In this document: in pieces, positions 51,462 to 60,901 of the stretch
Layout of the letters: every line of letters starts with the position of its first letter
Position numbering within the stretch: the first letter of the stretch is position 1
DNA from: Nocardioides conyzicola
GTDB lineage: Bacteria > Actinomycetota > Actinomycetes > Propionibacteriales > Nocardioidaceae
Assembly: GCF_039543825.1 (NCBI RefSeq)
Contig: NZ_BAABKM010000001.1
Location: 186,001 to 250,000, forward strand
Length of the DNA stretch: 64,000 nucleotides
Reading direction: 5' to 3'
Translations under genes and position numbers: made by a program
Notes under the pieces: generated by a model
Told to the model about the DNA's origin: nothing
Databases searched by the model: none
The model's input: only the letters and a program-made list of their open reading frames with translations

Positions 51462-52735
51462 TTCTTGATCCGGGTGGTCTTGGTCGACGCGGTGTCGAGG
51501 GCCATCTCGTCCGCCTTGGCCACCGCCGCCTTGAGCCGGACGGTGCCTTCCTTCTCGTCGTCGATGTCGACCACCTTGCGCAGCTTGGACGTCGCCTCGT
51601 CGTTGCCGGTCTCGGCAGCGAGCTGTACGGCGCGGCCGAGCTTGGTCGTCGCGGTGGCCTCGTCACCCGCGGCCTTGGCGGCCAGACCCTCCTGGATCAT
51701 GGCGGCGAGCTCGGTCTGGCCGGTGTAGTGCGCGACCTGCTGGTCGATGCGCGCCGTCAGCTCGGAGTTGCCGGACCAGGTCGCCTTCACCAGGCCCTGG
51801 GTGACGACGTCGTTGCCGATCGCGAGCTGGACCCGGGCGGCGAGCTGCTCCTGCCCGATCGCCTTGGCGGCGACGCGGACGCCGACGTGGTAGTCGCGGG
51901 ACTCGTCGGCCCAGGCGCCGGTGGGATAGCCACCGGTGAGCGGGTTGACCTCGACGCGGCGGTCGGTGAGGTCCTCGACCGACGGCGAGACCTGTCGGAC
52001 GAAGAGGATCTGGGCGCCCTGGGGCGTCCACACCCGCAGCTGCGCGTCGGCGACGCCGCGCGCCATCGAGGCGCGCATCATCTCCTGGAACTGCGCCTGC
52101 ATCTCGGAGGGCTTCGGGATGATGTCGACGGTCCCGAGCAGGGCCTGCGAGATCCGGCGGAGCTCGGGCACCACCCAGTCGGTGCCGGCGCCCCGGCAGT
52201 CGCACTGGAAGAAGCCGGTGGCCCGGGCGATCGCCGTGTCGAGGGCACCCGGACGCTCGCGGTTCTCGCCGTCGGTGAGCAGGATGGCGTGCCGCTGCGT
52301 CACCTCCGGCACCGAGGTGAAGATCGTGCCGGCCAGGTCGAGCCAGGTGCTCATCGCCGTACCGCCGGCGCCGCTGAAGCGGCCGATCGCCTCGCTGGCG
52401 GCCTCGCGGGCACTGGCGTCCATCCGGACCATGCCCGGCCCCGACGCCACCGGCGGGAAGGCCAGCTCGGCGTGGTCGGAGCCGGAGATGACCGCGAACC
52501 AGGTGCCGTCCACGATCTCGGCCAGCGCGGCCTGCGCCGCGGACCGCGCGGCCTGCATCGTCTCCGGGCCCATCGAGCCGGACGTGTCGACGATGATGAT
52601 CTCGCCGGCCGCGCCCCCGCCCGTCTGGCCCGCGGTGCCGGCCCCGGAGCAGGTCACGGTGACGATCGCGTTGACGTCGGTGCCTCCGTCCGGGAGGAAC
52701 TCGTTCTGGTAGACGCTGGCGGTGAACTCAGCCAT
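51458..52735 (-). CDS. VWA-domain protein
   Basis: A 425-residue protein. The von Willebrand A domain has a complete MIDAS: DTSGSM at Asp 50, a Thr in GGTAMSTWL, and Asp in LTDGENRE. The rest is a C-terminal helical region with the repeat-like QLAAETGNDEATSKLRK. ATG with RBS AGGAG; its end is coupled to the FHA gene. VWA proteins in Ter-like stress clusters assemble complexes with metal-dependent contacts, which would fit a scaffold role with the TelA and AAA+ proteins. Confidence 0.9.
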   Translation of the reverse strand: MAEFTASVYQNEFLPDGGTDVNAIVTVTCSGAGTAGQTGGGAAGEIIIVDTSGSMGPETMQAARSAAQAALAEIVDGTWFAVISGSDHAELAFPPVASGPGMVRMDASAREAASEAIGRFSGAGGTAMSTWLDLAGTIFTSVPEVTQRHAILLTDGENRERPGALDTAIARATGFFQCDCRGAGTDWVVPELRRISQALLGTVDIIPKPSEMQAQFQEMMRASMARGVADAQLRVWTPQGAQILFVRQVSPSVEDLTDRRVEVNPLTGGYPTGAWADESRDYHVGVRVAAKAIGQEQLAARVQLAIGNDVVTQGLVKATWSGNSELTARIDQQVAHYTGQTELAAMIQEGLAAKAAGDEATATTKLGRAVQLAAETGNDEATSKLRKVVDIDDEKEGTVRLKAAVAKADEMALDTASTKTTRIKK

Positions 52736-53879
52736 CGGGCTCCTCCTGGTGGTCGAGCGCGGGTGCGCTGGCATTCTGCCCCGAATCCTGCACGGTCGCG
52801 GCGGGCTCTACACGTGCCAATGCCGCGGTGATGTTGTCGCGGCCTCCCTGGGCGTTGGCGAACGCCACCAGGGCGAGCGCGAGCGCGAGCGGCTCCGTCG
52901 TCCCGGCGGCGGCGACCTGGGCGGCCAGGGCGTCGGGCTCGGACGCGTAGTTCCACAGACCGTCCGAGCACGCCAGCACCCACCCGGGGGCGGTGATCTC
53001 GACCTGACCGGTGCGGGGTCGTACGTCGGGCGCGTCCCGGCCGAGCCACTTCGTGATCGCGTGCGCCTGGGGGGACGTCTCCGCGATGGCACGGGGTACG
53101 CCGTCCTCCATCTGCTGCTGGGCCGCCGAGTCGTCGACGGTCAGCTGCACGGCGGGTCCGGCGTCCGGCAGCCAGTAGACGCGCGAGTCGCCGATGTTGG
53201 CGTAGGCCAGCAGCCCCCGCTCGACGACCGCGACCGCGAACGTCGCCGACGCGGGGTTGGTCGAGGCCGGGTCGGTGACCGCCACGACCGCCTCGTTGGC
53301 GGCCGCGGCCGCGTCCGCGAAGACCTTGGTGATCGCCCCGGTCCGGCTGGCGGCGGTGCCCATCCCCTGCGGGAACGGCGTCCGCAGCGTCTCGCGGGCC
53401 GCCTTGGCGCCGGCCAGCGACGCCACGTCGGAGTCCGTCGAGTTGGACACGCCGTCGAGGACGACCAGCACGGCCCGCTCCCCCGGGGTCTCCGAGGCGA
53501 GCAGCGCCATGGCGTCCTCGTTGCGGTGGTGCACGAGGCCGCGGTCGCAGACCCCGGCGACCCAGGCGGCCGGCGTCTCGCGGAAGTGGTCGCGCTCGGT
53601 CGGCGCCTTGGCACCACACGTCTCGCAGTAGCCGTCGGGGCCGACGACGCCCTGGCAGACCAGGCACGGACGGGGGCCGGTGTCGACCACCTCGTCGGTG
53701 GACTTGCGATGGGTCGGCGCGCTGATCGGGCTGAGCTCGTCGAGCACCGCGGCGGCGACCGGCGCGGCCGGCGCGGCATCGCCCAGCGGCTTGCCGCAGC
53801 TCTCGCAGAACTTCGCGCCCGGCGTGGCCGGGGCGCCGCAGGACGGGCAGGTGGCCGTGGGGGTGATGGTCTCGGTCAT
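52728..53879 (-). CDS. PP2C-family Ser/Thr phosphatase with zinc ribbons
   Basis: A 383-residue protein. Zinc ribbons lie at about 11-29 (CPSCG...FCESCG) and 72-89 (CLVCQ...YCETCG). The PP2C domain follows from about 105, with RNEDAM at 119-124, VLDGVSN at 140 and DNITAALA near the end, the metal-binding aspartates. It should remove phosphate put on by PknG. The gene is coupled to the VWA gene (8-nt overlap) and to pknG (ATGA). Confidence 0.92.
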   Translation of the reverse strand: MTETITPTATCPSCGAPATPGAKFCESCGKPLGDAAPAAPVAAAVLDELSPISAPTHRKSTDEVVDTGPRPCLVCQGVVGPDGYCETCGAKAPTERDHFRETPAAWVAGVCDRGLVHHRNEDAMALLASETPGERAVLVVLDGVSNSTDSDVASLAGAKAARETLRTPFPQGMGTAASRTGAITKVFADAAAAANEAVVAVTDPASTNPASATFAVAVVERGLLAYANIGDSRVYWLPDAGPAVQLTVDDSAAQQQMEDGVPRAIAETSPQAHAITKWLGRDAPDVRPRTGQVEITAPGWVLACSDGLWNYASEPDALAAQVAAAGTTEPLALALALVAFANAQGGRDNITAALARVEPAATVQDSGQNASAPALDHQEEPDG

Positions 53880-56221
53880 GTCAGCGTCCAGCTCCGTACG
53901 GCGTTGGCCTGGTTGACGAGCTCCACCCGGTCGGAGCGGAGCGGGGCGTCGCGGGCGAGGGCGCGGTAGGCCTTCTCGAGACCGTCCCGCAGCCCGTCCT
54001 CGGTGGCGGTGTGGCTGCCCACGGTCGCCGCCGGCCGGCTGGAGGCGGCGCCGAGCGCGGCCGCGTTGCCGGAGGTGACGACCTCGAGCGCCTGGGTGAG
54101 GATCCGCACCGTGTAGCGCTGGCGGGTGGTCGCGTCCATGGGGACCGACTCGATGCTGCGCATCGCCTGGTCGAGCACGGCGAGGTCGCTGCCGCCGCCG
54201 GCAAGCAGCGCCTCGGCGCGCAGCTGCCGGCTCTCCGGGTAGCCGCGGCTCGTCGACGGCACCTGGTCGAGCGCGGCGACCGCGCCCGCGGTGTCCTTGC
54301 GGCGCGCGCGGACCCGGGACAGCCCGAAGGCGGCCGGGGCGACGTACGTCGCGTCCGTCGCCGCGCAGGTGAGGTAGAGGCCCTCGGCGACGTCCGGCAG
54401 GCCGCCCTTCTCGCAGGCGATGGCCAGCGCGAGCTTGGGGGCCAGCTCGCCCGGCACCTGCTGGTAGACGGCGTTGAACGCCGACTGCGCGGCCGCCCAG
54501 TCCTCCTCCTGCATCGCGGCGAGACCGTCGATCCACAGGGCGCGCCAGTCCCAGGGGTCCTGGCCGAGCAGCTCGTCGGCGTACGCGTGGGCGGCCGCCG
54601 GGTCCTTGAGCTCGAGCGCGGCGTGGGAGCGGGCGAGCAGCACCTCGGCCGACGCCTCGGGCGCCGCCGCCAGGTCCTTGAGCCGCTGCGCCGGGTCGTC
54701 GCTGCCGACGCTCGAGAGCCAGGCGTGCTGGGCGTCGGTGGTGTCGGCGCGCAGGGCCGGCAGCTCGGACCAGGACAGCACCGACACCGACGCGGCGGGC
54801 GCCTCGAAGAGCACGGAGGCGGCCGAGGTCAGCGCGGTGCCGGAGGTGCGGGCCGCGACCACCTCGCGGAGCACGCCGAGCAGCTGGCCCCGCAGCTCGT
54901 CGGCGGACGCGAACCGGTCGGCCGGGTCGGGGGCGCAGCACTTGGCGATCAGGTGGTAGAGCGAGTCGTGCTGCGCGAAGAGCGGCGTCGACTCCGGCGG
55001 CGGCAGGGCGTGCAGGTAGGTCCCCTGGTAGCCGCGGAACTCCATGCAGAGCACGACCAGGGTGCGACCGATCGTGTAGATGTCGCTGGCGATGCTCGGG
55101 CCGACCTCGGCGACCTCGGGCGCCTGGTAGCCCACGGTGCCGTAGATCGCGGAGTCCTGGTCGTCGATGCGGCGTACGCCGCCGAGGTCGATCAGCTTGA
55201 TCGCGTCGCCGACCTGGATCAGGTTGTCCGGCTTGAAGTCGCAGTAGACCAGCCCGAGGTCGTGGAGGTACTGGAAGGCGGGCAGCACCTCGAGGATGAA
55301 CGCCAGCGCCTGGTCGACCGGGAGCGCGTCGTAGGCACCGTTGTTGGCGCTCATCCGCTGCTTGAGGATCTGCTTGAGCGACTTGCCGCCGACGTACTCC
55401 ATGACGATGTAGCCGGCACCCTCGTGCGTCACGAAGTTGTAGATCTCGACGATCAGCGGGTGCTCGACCTGGGCGAGGAACTGCTGCTCCGCGATCGCCG
55501 CGGCGAGCGCGTCGGGGTCGCCGGAGTTGAGCAAGCCCTTGAGGACCACCCAGCGGTTGGAGACGTTGCGGTCCTTGGCGAGGTAGATCCAGCCGAGGCC
55601 ACCGTGCGCGATCGCGCCGACCACCTCGTACTGGCCGCCGACCAGGTCGCCCGGCTGCAGCTTCGGCGTGAACGAGAACTCCTGGCCGCACTGGGGGCAG
55701 AAGCCCTCCGTGCGTCCCGGCTTGCCGTCGATGCTGCGGCCGATCGCGTGGCCGCACTTGGAGCAGGTCCGCTTGTCCTCGGGGACCTCCGGGTGGGGGT
55801 TGATCGCTTTGCTGGCGTCCACGGCGGGAGCGGGAGGTACGACGGTGAGCCCGGCGCCGAGCCGCGCGGAGCGGACCCGCTCGGAGCCGGACCGGGTACG
55901 CCGGGTCGAGGTCGAGCCGGTCGACTGGGCGAGCCGGGAGCCGATCGCGGCGGACTGCACCCGGCTGGCGGACGTGGCGACGGAGCCGTCGCCGCCCGAG
56001 AGCGGCTGCGCCTCGTGGGCGACCGAGGGCGCGGCGGTCGCGGGCGACCCGCACACGTCGCAGTAGCCGTCGAGGATCGACCCGCTGCAGCCGGGCTGCG
56101 TGCACTTCGTGCCGTCGGTCGGGGGTGCGGGCGCGCTGGCCGCCGGCGCGGCGGCCATGCCGCACACGTCGCAGTAGCCGTCGGTGATGGTGCCGCCACA
56201 GCCGGGCTGGGTGCACTTCAT
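53876..56221 (-). CDS. pknG: PknG-type Ser/Thr protein kinase with zinc ribbons and TPR domain
   Basis: A 781-residue soluble kinase. N-terminal: two near-identical zinc ribbons (3-20 and 40-57, C-x4-C-x9-C-x2-C), then a third CSKCG...CPQCG at 153-178 in place of the PknG rubredoxin. Kinase domain about 195-460: GGLGWIYLA, Lys 228, YCDFKPDN with Asp 328 in place of HRD, IDLGG at 345, and GTVGYQAPE. A TPR-type helical region runs to the end. In mycobacteria PknG senses amino acids through GlnH/GlnX and phosphorylates the FHA protein GarA. The long pre-region in the same frame was not included because the gene starts at MKCTQPGC. Confidence 0.95.
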   Translation of the reverse strand: MKCTQPGCGGTITDGYCDVCGMAAAPAASAPAPPTDGTKCTQPGCSGSILDGYCDVCGSPATAAPSVAHEAQPLSGGDGSVATSASRVQSAAIGSRLAQSTGSTSTRRTRSGSERVRSARLGAGLTVVPPAPAVDASKAINPHPEVPEDKRTCSKCGHAIGRSIDGKPGRTEGFCPQCGQEFSFTPKLQPGDLVGGQYEVVGAIAHGGLGWIYLAKDRNVSNRWVVLKGLLNSGDPDALAAAIAEQQFLAQVEHPLIVEIYNFVTHEGAGYIVMEYVGGKSLKQILKQRMSANNGAYDALPVDQALAFILEVLPAFQYLHDLGLVYCDFKPDNLIQVGDAIKLIDLGGVRRIDDQDSAIYGTVGYQAPEVAEVGPSIASDIYTIGRTLVVLCMEFRGYQGTYLHALPPPESTPLFAQHDSLYHLIAKCCAPDPADRFASADELRGQLLGVLREVVAARTSGTALTSAASVLFEAPAASVSVLSWSELPALRADTTDAQHAWLSSVGSDDPAQRLKDLAAAPEASAEVLLARSHAALELKDPAAAHAYADELLGQDPWDWRALWIDGLAAMQEEDWAAAQSAFNAVYQQVPGELAPKLALAIACEKGGLPDVAEGLYLTCAATDATYVAPAAFGLSRVRARRKDTAGAVAALDQVPSTSRGYPESRQLRAEALLAGGGSDLAVLDQAMRSIESVPMDATTRQRYTVRILTQALEVVTSGNAAALGAASSRPAATVGSHTATEDGLRDGLEKAYRALARDAPLRSDRVELVNQANAVRSWTLT

Positions 56222-57327
56222 GCGGACTCCTTCGAGTGGTCGACCCAGGTCTGGTAGGTGCTCACGAGCTGGCGGCAGACCGCCATCGGAGCGGGTTCGC
56301 GGGCGAGCACCTCGCGCGCCCGGCGCTCGCTGTCGGCGAGGTCGGGGCGGTCGGCGACGCCGATCGAGCGGGCCTTGGCGACGTACGCGTCGAGCAGGTC
56401 GGCGAGCTGGGTCCGCTCGGCGATCGCGTCGGCGTACTTCTGCTGGGCGAGCGTCAGCGCCTGGGAGACCCGCTCGAGGCGCTGGAGGTACGGCGCCAGG
56501 CGCTCGGGTGTGTTGGGGATCGGGCCGAGTGCCTCGACGTCGGGTACGGCGTAGCGCGGCGACGGCTCGACCGTGCGCACGCAGGTCGCCTCGAGCACCC
56601 GCAGCGCCTCGGCCCGCGCCACGAGGTCGGACCGCAGCTCCCGGGCGGTGACCAGCTGGTCGCGGGCGTCGCGGCGCCGGGCGTTGCCGACGATCAGGTC
56701 GCGCTCGAAGGTCGAGGCGTCGCTCTCGAGCGGCGCGAGGAGCCCGCCGACGTCGGCGCCGCGCTGGGCCCGGTCCGTCACGTCGGCCAGCCGCTGGAGC
56801 AGCTCGGCGAGGCGCTCGACGGCGGCGTCGCGCGCGACCGCGGGCTCGAGCCCCACCTGGTCGCGGACCCGCTCGAGCTGGGCGCGCAGGTCCTTGATCC
56901 GAGCGGCGGCCGCATCGGCGCCGGGCATCAGCGAGAGCGCCGTCCGCAGCTGGCCGGCGAGCGCATCGGAGAGCCGGCAGGCCTCCGGCAGCGACACGGC
57001 CATCGCCTGGGTGGGCAGGGTGCTGTCGAGGCGGCCCCAGATGAGGGTGGTGATCTTGGTGCGCTCGGTGACGCCCACGCGCCCGCCGTCCCAGGTCGCC
57101 CACATCAGCTGCCAGCGGTCGGCGACCGCCTTCCAGAGCGCGAGGGACAGCGCCATGTCGGAGGCGACGTCGGCCCCGCGCTGCGCGGCGAGGGCGGCGG
57201 CGTCGAGCTCGTCGAGCTCGGCGCGGCGCCCGCGCACCCACTCGTCCAGCGCGTCCAGGTAGACCTGGAGCACGGCCGGCTCGGGCGCGCCCCCCATCGC
57301 GCCCGGTGGCGCGGGGGCGGTGCTCAT
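56218..57327 (-). CDS. Long helical/coiled-coil protein of the PknG operon
   Basis: A 369-residue protein of unknown family. It is rich in heptad-like Leu/Ala spacing from about residue 130 to 320 (AARIKDLRAQLERVRDQV, AERLAELLQRLADV and RRAREVLAREPAPMAV), so a coiled-coil scaffold is likely. There is no signal peptide and no membrane helix. It is coupled to pknG (ATGA), 18 nt after the GlnH gene. Its place between sensor and kinase suggests an adaptor. Confidence 0.7.
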   Translation of the reverse strand: MSTAPAPPGAMGGAPEPAVLQVYLDALDEWVRGRRAELDELDAAALAAQRGADVASDMALSLALWKAVADRWQLMWATWDGGRVGVTERTKITTLIWGRLDSTLPTQAMAVSLPEACRLSDALAGQLRTALSLMPGADAAAARIKDLRAQLERVRDQVGLEPAVARDAAVERLAELLQRLADVTDRAQRGADVGGLLAPLESDASTFERDLIVGNARRRDARDQLVTARELRSDLVARAEALRVLEATCVRTVEPSPRYAVPDVEALGPIPNTPERLAPYLQRLERVSQALTLAQQKYADAIAERTQLADLLDAYVAKARSIGVADRPDLADSERRAREVLAREPAPMAVCRQLVSTYQTWVDHSKESA

Positions 57328-57345
57328 GCGGTGCTCATCGAGGTC

Positions 57346-58311
57346 TCATCGGCCGTAGACCGGGGTCGGCTGGGTCGCGTCGACCTTGAGCGACGGCTTG
57401 AACCACTTCGTGTACGACGCCTGCCACGACCCGTCGGCGCGCATCCGCTCGAGGACCGCGTTGATGAAGCGCACCAGGTCGACGTGGTCGGAGTTCACGC
57501 CGATCCCGTAGGGCTCGTCGGTCAGCGCCTCCCCGGTGAGGACCTCGGCGTACGGGTCCTGCGCGGCCAGGCCGGCGAGCACGGTGTCGTCGCCGGTGAT
57601 GGCGTCGGTCTCGCCGTTCTGGAACTTCAGCAGGCAGCCGGTGTGGTTGCCCGCGGTGACCGGGATGGCATCGGGCGCGAGCTCCTGGATGTTGTCGAGG
57701 CTCGTGGTGCCGGCCGGTGCGCAGGCGCGCTTGCCGGCCAGGTCCGAGACCTTGTCGATGCCGGAGCCCTTCGCCACCAGGACCTTCTGGCCGGAGTGGA
57801 AGTACTCCGCCGAGAAGGCGATCTGGTCCCAGCGCGCGCAGTTGATGGTCATGTTGCGCGCGACGATGTCGACCTCACCGGACTGCAGCAGCGGGATCCG
57901 GTCGGCGGCGGAGATGACCCGCAGCTGCACGTGACCCTCCGCGGTGCCGAAGATGGCGGCGGCGACCTGGTTGACCATGTCGATGTCGAAGCCCTCGACG
58001 ACCCCGGTGAACGGGTTGCGCGACGCCAACAGGTAGCTGTCGCCGGAGACCCCGGCGACCAGGTGACCGCGGGCCTTGATCTTCGCCATCGTGGAGCCGG
58101 CCGGGAGGTCGCCGGGTGCGGGCAGCCCGCCGTCAACAGGCTTGTAGGAGCGCGTCGGGTTGCCGGTGTCGGTGCAGGGCGCAGACGAGGCCGGGGTCGC
58201 CGGCTCGGGCACGACGGCCTCGGGGACCGGCGTCGCCGAGTAGCCGCACCCGGCCAGCACGAGCAGGCTGGTCGCGGAGATGAGCAGCCGGAGCGTACGA
58301 GGGGTCTTCAT
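57346..58311 (-). CDS. glnH: GlnH-type amino acid-binding lipoprotein
   Basis: A 321-residue PBP-fold (SBP_bac_3) lipoprotein: signal and lipobox LLVLAGC, then KIKARGHLVAGVSGD, GFDIDMVNQVAAAIFG, FSAEYFHSGQKVLVAKGS and a C-terminal PYGIGVNSDHVDLVRFINAVLERM. In M. tuberculosis GlnH binds aspartate and glutamate outside the membrane and signals through GlnX to PknG. No amino-acid ABC permease is linked, which also fits a sensor. The gene is coupled to glnX. Confidence 0.93.
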   Translation of the reverse strand: MKTPRTLRLLISATSLLVLAGCGYSATPVPEAVVPEPATPASSAPCTDTGNPTRSYKPVDGGLPAPGDLPAGSTMAKIKARGHLVAGVSGDSYLLASRNPFTGVVEGFDIDMVNQVAAAIFGTAEGHVQLRVISAADRIPLLQSGEVDIVARNMTINCARWDQIAFSAEYFHSGQKVLVAKGSGIDKVSDLAGKRACAPAGTTSLDNIQELAPDAIPVTAGNHTGCLLKFQNGETDAITGDDTVLAGLAAQDPYAEVLTGEALTDEPYGIGVNSDHVDLVRFINAVLERMRADGSWQASYTKWFKPSLKVDATQPTPVYGR

Positions 58312-59555
58312 GAGTACTCCCTGCGTCGTTGGCCGATGCCCCAGACCGCCATGCCCGCGGCGGCCAGGCCGAGGAGCAGGGTCACGATCCCGAGGACGAG
58401 GATGCCGGTGTTGCCGCTGCGCAGCGCGTCGGTCGTCTGGGCGCCCGAGTCGCTGATGATCTCCTGCGACCGGGTGTCGAACGCGTCCAGCTTGGCGGTC
58501 GACCCCTCGGCGTCGGTCGTCGTCGAGAGCTCGACCGCCTGCTCGTACTTGCCGCCCTCGTCGAGCTTGACGACCTGCTGGTGGACCTCGGCGTACTGGT
58601 CCCAGAGGCCGGACGTCTCGCGCGACGCGTTGTCCTGCACCACCTGGGAGGCGACGGCCCAGCGGTCCTCGTAGACCTGCCCGGAGCCGCGGGAGATGAG
58701 CCGCAGGCTCTCGTTGGCCTTGGCGTCGTTGCCGGCGGTGCGGGCGGTGGACTCGCGGTAGGACGTGGCGTAGCTGCCGTCGCGCAGGTCGCCGTTGTTG
58801 GTGGCCTGGACGGTGGCGACCACGCAGGCGACCAGGGTCAGCGCGGCCACGGTCACGAACGCGGCCGCGACGCCGAGGTTGATCCGCCGGCGGAAGCGGC
58901 GCGCCAGCTGGCGGTTGACCCACCAGAGCAGCGCGAGCGTGACCAGCCCGGGCAGCAGGATCAGGAAGGGGTGCTGGGAGCCGAGCTCGTCCTCGGCGCG
59001 CTCCTTGTTGGCGGCGACCAGGGCCTGCGCGATCGGGATGGCGGAGCCCTTGACGCTGGTGTCGCGGAGACCGGTCGAGGCGGTCCGCAGGTACTCCGCC
59101 CCCACCGGGAAGCCCTGGCGGTTGTTGGCCCGCGCCTGGGCGATGGCGGCGTTGTAGTCGGTGATCGCCGCGCTCAGGTCGGAGAGCGCCGCGCGGTCGG
59201 CGGGCTGGGCCTCGGCCGCGTCGGTGATCTGCCGGGTGACGGTCTCGATCGCGTCGTCGTACGCCGCCCGCTGCTCCGGCGGCTCGAGCCCGCCCGTGAG
59301 GAACGACGTGGTGGCGAGGGCGTCGGCACGAAAGAGCGTGGACTGGATGTTCTGCACCCGGACCAGCTGCTCGGTGTTGTCGGCGGCTGCCCGGTTGGCG
59401 TGCCAGGACAGCGCCTGCAGCCCCGCGGTCAGGGCCGCGAAGAGGACGCAGGCCAGGACGGCGATCGCCTGCCAGCGGCTGAGCAGCCGCGGCACGTCCA
59501 CGGTCGCGGGCGGTGGGGCGGCCACCGCCGGTGGTGCCGCCTGGGTCTGCATCAT
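58308..59555 (-). CDS. glnX: GlnX-type membrane sensor
   Basis: A 415-residue protein with four membrane helices (about 28-49, 196-212, 226-248 and 385-408) and two helical outer domains between helices 1-2 and 3-4 (QSTLFRADALATTSFL and RRRINLGVAAAF are at the edges). This is the GlnX layout, the membrane partner that passes the GlnH signal to PknG. The order glnX-glnH-pknG is kept here with one extra gene between glnH and pknG. Confidence 0.9.
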   Translation of the reverse strand: MMQTQAAPPAVAAPPPATVDVPRLLSRWQAIAVLACVLFAALTAGLQALSWHANRAAADNTEQLVRVQNIQSTLFRADALATTSFLTGGLEPPEQRAAYDDAIETVTRQITDAAEAQPADRAALSDLSAAITDYNAAIAQARANNRQGFPVGAEYLRTASTGLRDTSVKGSAIPIAQALVAANKERAEDELGSQHPFLILLPGLVTLALLWWVNRQLARRFRRRINLGVAAAFVTVAALTLVACVVATVQATNNGDLRDGSYATSYRESTARTAGNDAKANESLRLISRGSGQVYEDRWAVASQVVQDNASRETSGLWDQYAEVHQQVVKLDEGGKYEQAVELSTTTDAEGSTAKLDAFDTRSQEIISDSGAQTTDALRSGNTGILVLGIVTLLLGLAAAGMAVWGIGQRRREYS

Positions 59556-60901
59556 GGCGTCTCCTCTTCGGCGGGCTCGGGTTCGGCGGGCTCGGGTTCG
59601 ACGGGCTCCGGCTCGGGTGGCTCGAGGTCGTCGACCAGGATCGTGCGCAGCTGCTCCAGTGTCGGGACCTCCACGTCGCGCAGCCGCCAGGCGTGGCGGC
59701 CGATCGCTGCCTCGAGCAGGTTGCGCACGTAGCGAGCATTGCCGAAGGTCGGCCCTCGCGTCACGGTCCCGAGGATCTCGCGCAGGCGGGCGACGACGGA
59801 CTCGTCGACGTCGTACTCCGCGGCCTTCGCCATCACCTCGAAGATCGAGGCCAGCTCGTCGTCGGTGTAGTCGGTGAAGTCGATGGTCGTGCGGAAGCGG
59901 CTCTCGAGACCGGGGTTCTGCGCGATGAAGACCGCCATCGGGAGCGGGTAGCCGGCGACGATGACCACCAGGTCGTCGCGCTTGTCCTCCATCTCCTTCA
60001 CGAGGGTGTCGATCGCCTCGGTGCCGTACTGGTCGCCGGAGAGCGAGTAGGCCTCGTCGATGAAGAGCACGCCTCCCTCGGCGGACTTCACGACGTCGGC
60101 CGTCTTCATCGCGGTCTGGCCGAGGAAGCCGGCGACCAGCTCGGACCGGTCGACCTCGACGAGCTGGCCCTTCGACAGCAGGCCGAGCGCGCGGTAGATG
60201 CCGGCGACGAGCCGGGCGACGGTCGTCTTGCCGGTGCCCGGGTTGCCGTTGAAGATCATGTGGCGGGTGATCGTGGGCGCCTTCAGGCCCGCCTCGGCGC
60301 GCAGCCCCTCGACCCGGAGCACCGCCGCCTGGCGGTGGATCTCGGCCTTGACCTCGGTGAGCCCGACCAGACCGTCGAGCTCGGCGAGCAGCTCCTCGAC
60401 CGACTTGGGCTCCGGTTCGGGGGCCTTCTCCGGCTCCGGCGTCCCCGCGGGCGGCGGCTGGGCGGCGGTCGGGGAGGTCGGCGCGGTGGGCAGGGTCGGG
60501 GCGGTCGGCGCCTCGACCAGCTGGGCCGACGCCGCCGTCGCGGCGTTGCCGACCGAGCGCGGGTTCATCTCGCCCAGGCCGCTGCCCGCGACGGCGACGT
60601 CCGCGAGCGCCCGGGCGTACGCCGCGGCGTGCGGCGAGCCGGCCAGCGCGAGTGCGCTCATCACCGGCGTCGGCGCGGACCGGTAGCGGCGTCCCTTGGA
60701 CGCCGCCTCCATGAAGTCCTCGGCGCCTCGTCCGTCACCGCGGCCACCGCCGGTCTGCTCGACCCAGTCGACGTACGCCCCTCGCGACGGCTCGGCCACG
60801 GTCGCGGCGAGCCGCTCCCCCTCGGCGCGCGCCTCCGCGGGATCCACTCCCGCCTCTGCTGCTGCGGACTCGAGCGCGGCCAGCGCCTCGGTGAGGTTCA
60901 T
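59552..60901 (-). CDS. AAA+ ATPase of CbbX/SpoVK type
   Basis: A 449-residue protein. The N-terminal helical part (1-130) is followed by a Pro/Thr/Ala linker and a repeat-like PEPEKAPEPEPK. The AAA+ domain is about 170-430: Walker A GNPGTGKTT (219-227), Walker B VLFIDEA (278-284), sensor and arginine finger in GLESRFRTTIDF. The tail is an acidic proline repeat (EPEPVEPEPAEPEP). CbbX/SpoVK proteins remodel partner proteins. It overlaps glnX by 4 nt. Confidence 0.9.
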   Translation of the reverse strand: MNLTEALAALESAAAEAGVDPAEARAEGERLAATVAEPSRGAYVDWVEQTGGGRGDGRGAEDFMEAASKGRRYRSAPTPVMSALALAGSPHAAAYARALADVAVAGSGLGEMNPRSVGNAATAASAQLVEAPTAPTLPTAPTSPTAAQPPPAGTPEPEKAPEPEPKSVEELLAELDGLVGLTEVKAEIHRQAAVLRVEGLRAEAGLKAPTITRHMIFNGNPGTGKTTVARLVAGIYRALGLLSKGQLVEVDRSELVAGFLGQTAMKTADVVKSAEGGVLFIDEAYSLSGDQYGTEAIDTLVKEMEDKRDDLVVIVAGYPLPMAVFIAQNPGLESRFRTTIDFTDYTDDELASIFEVMAKAAEYDVDESVVARLREILGTVTRGPTFGNARYVRNLLEAAIGRHAWRLRDVEVPTLEQLRTILVDDLEPPEPEPVEPEPAEPEPAEEETP

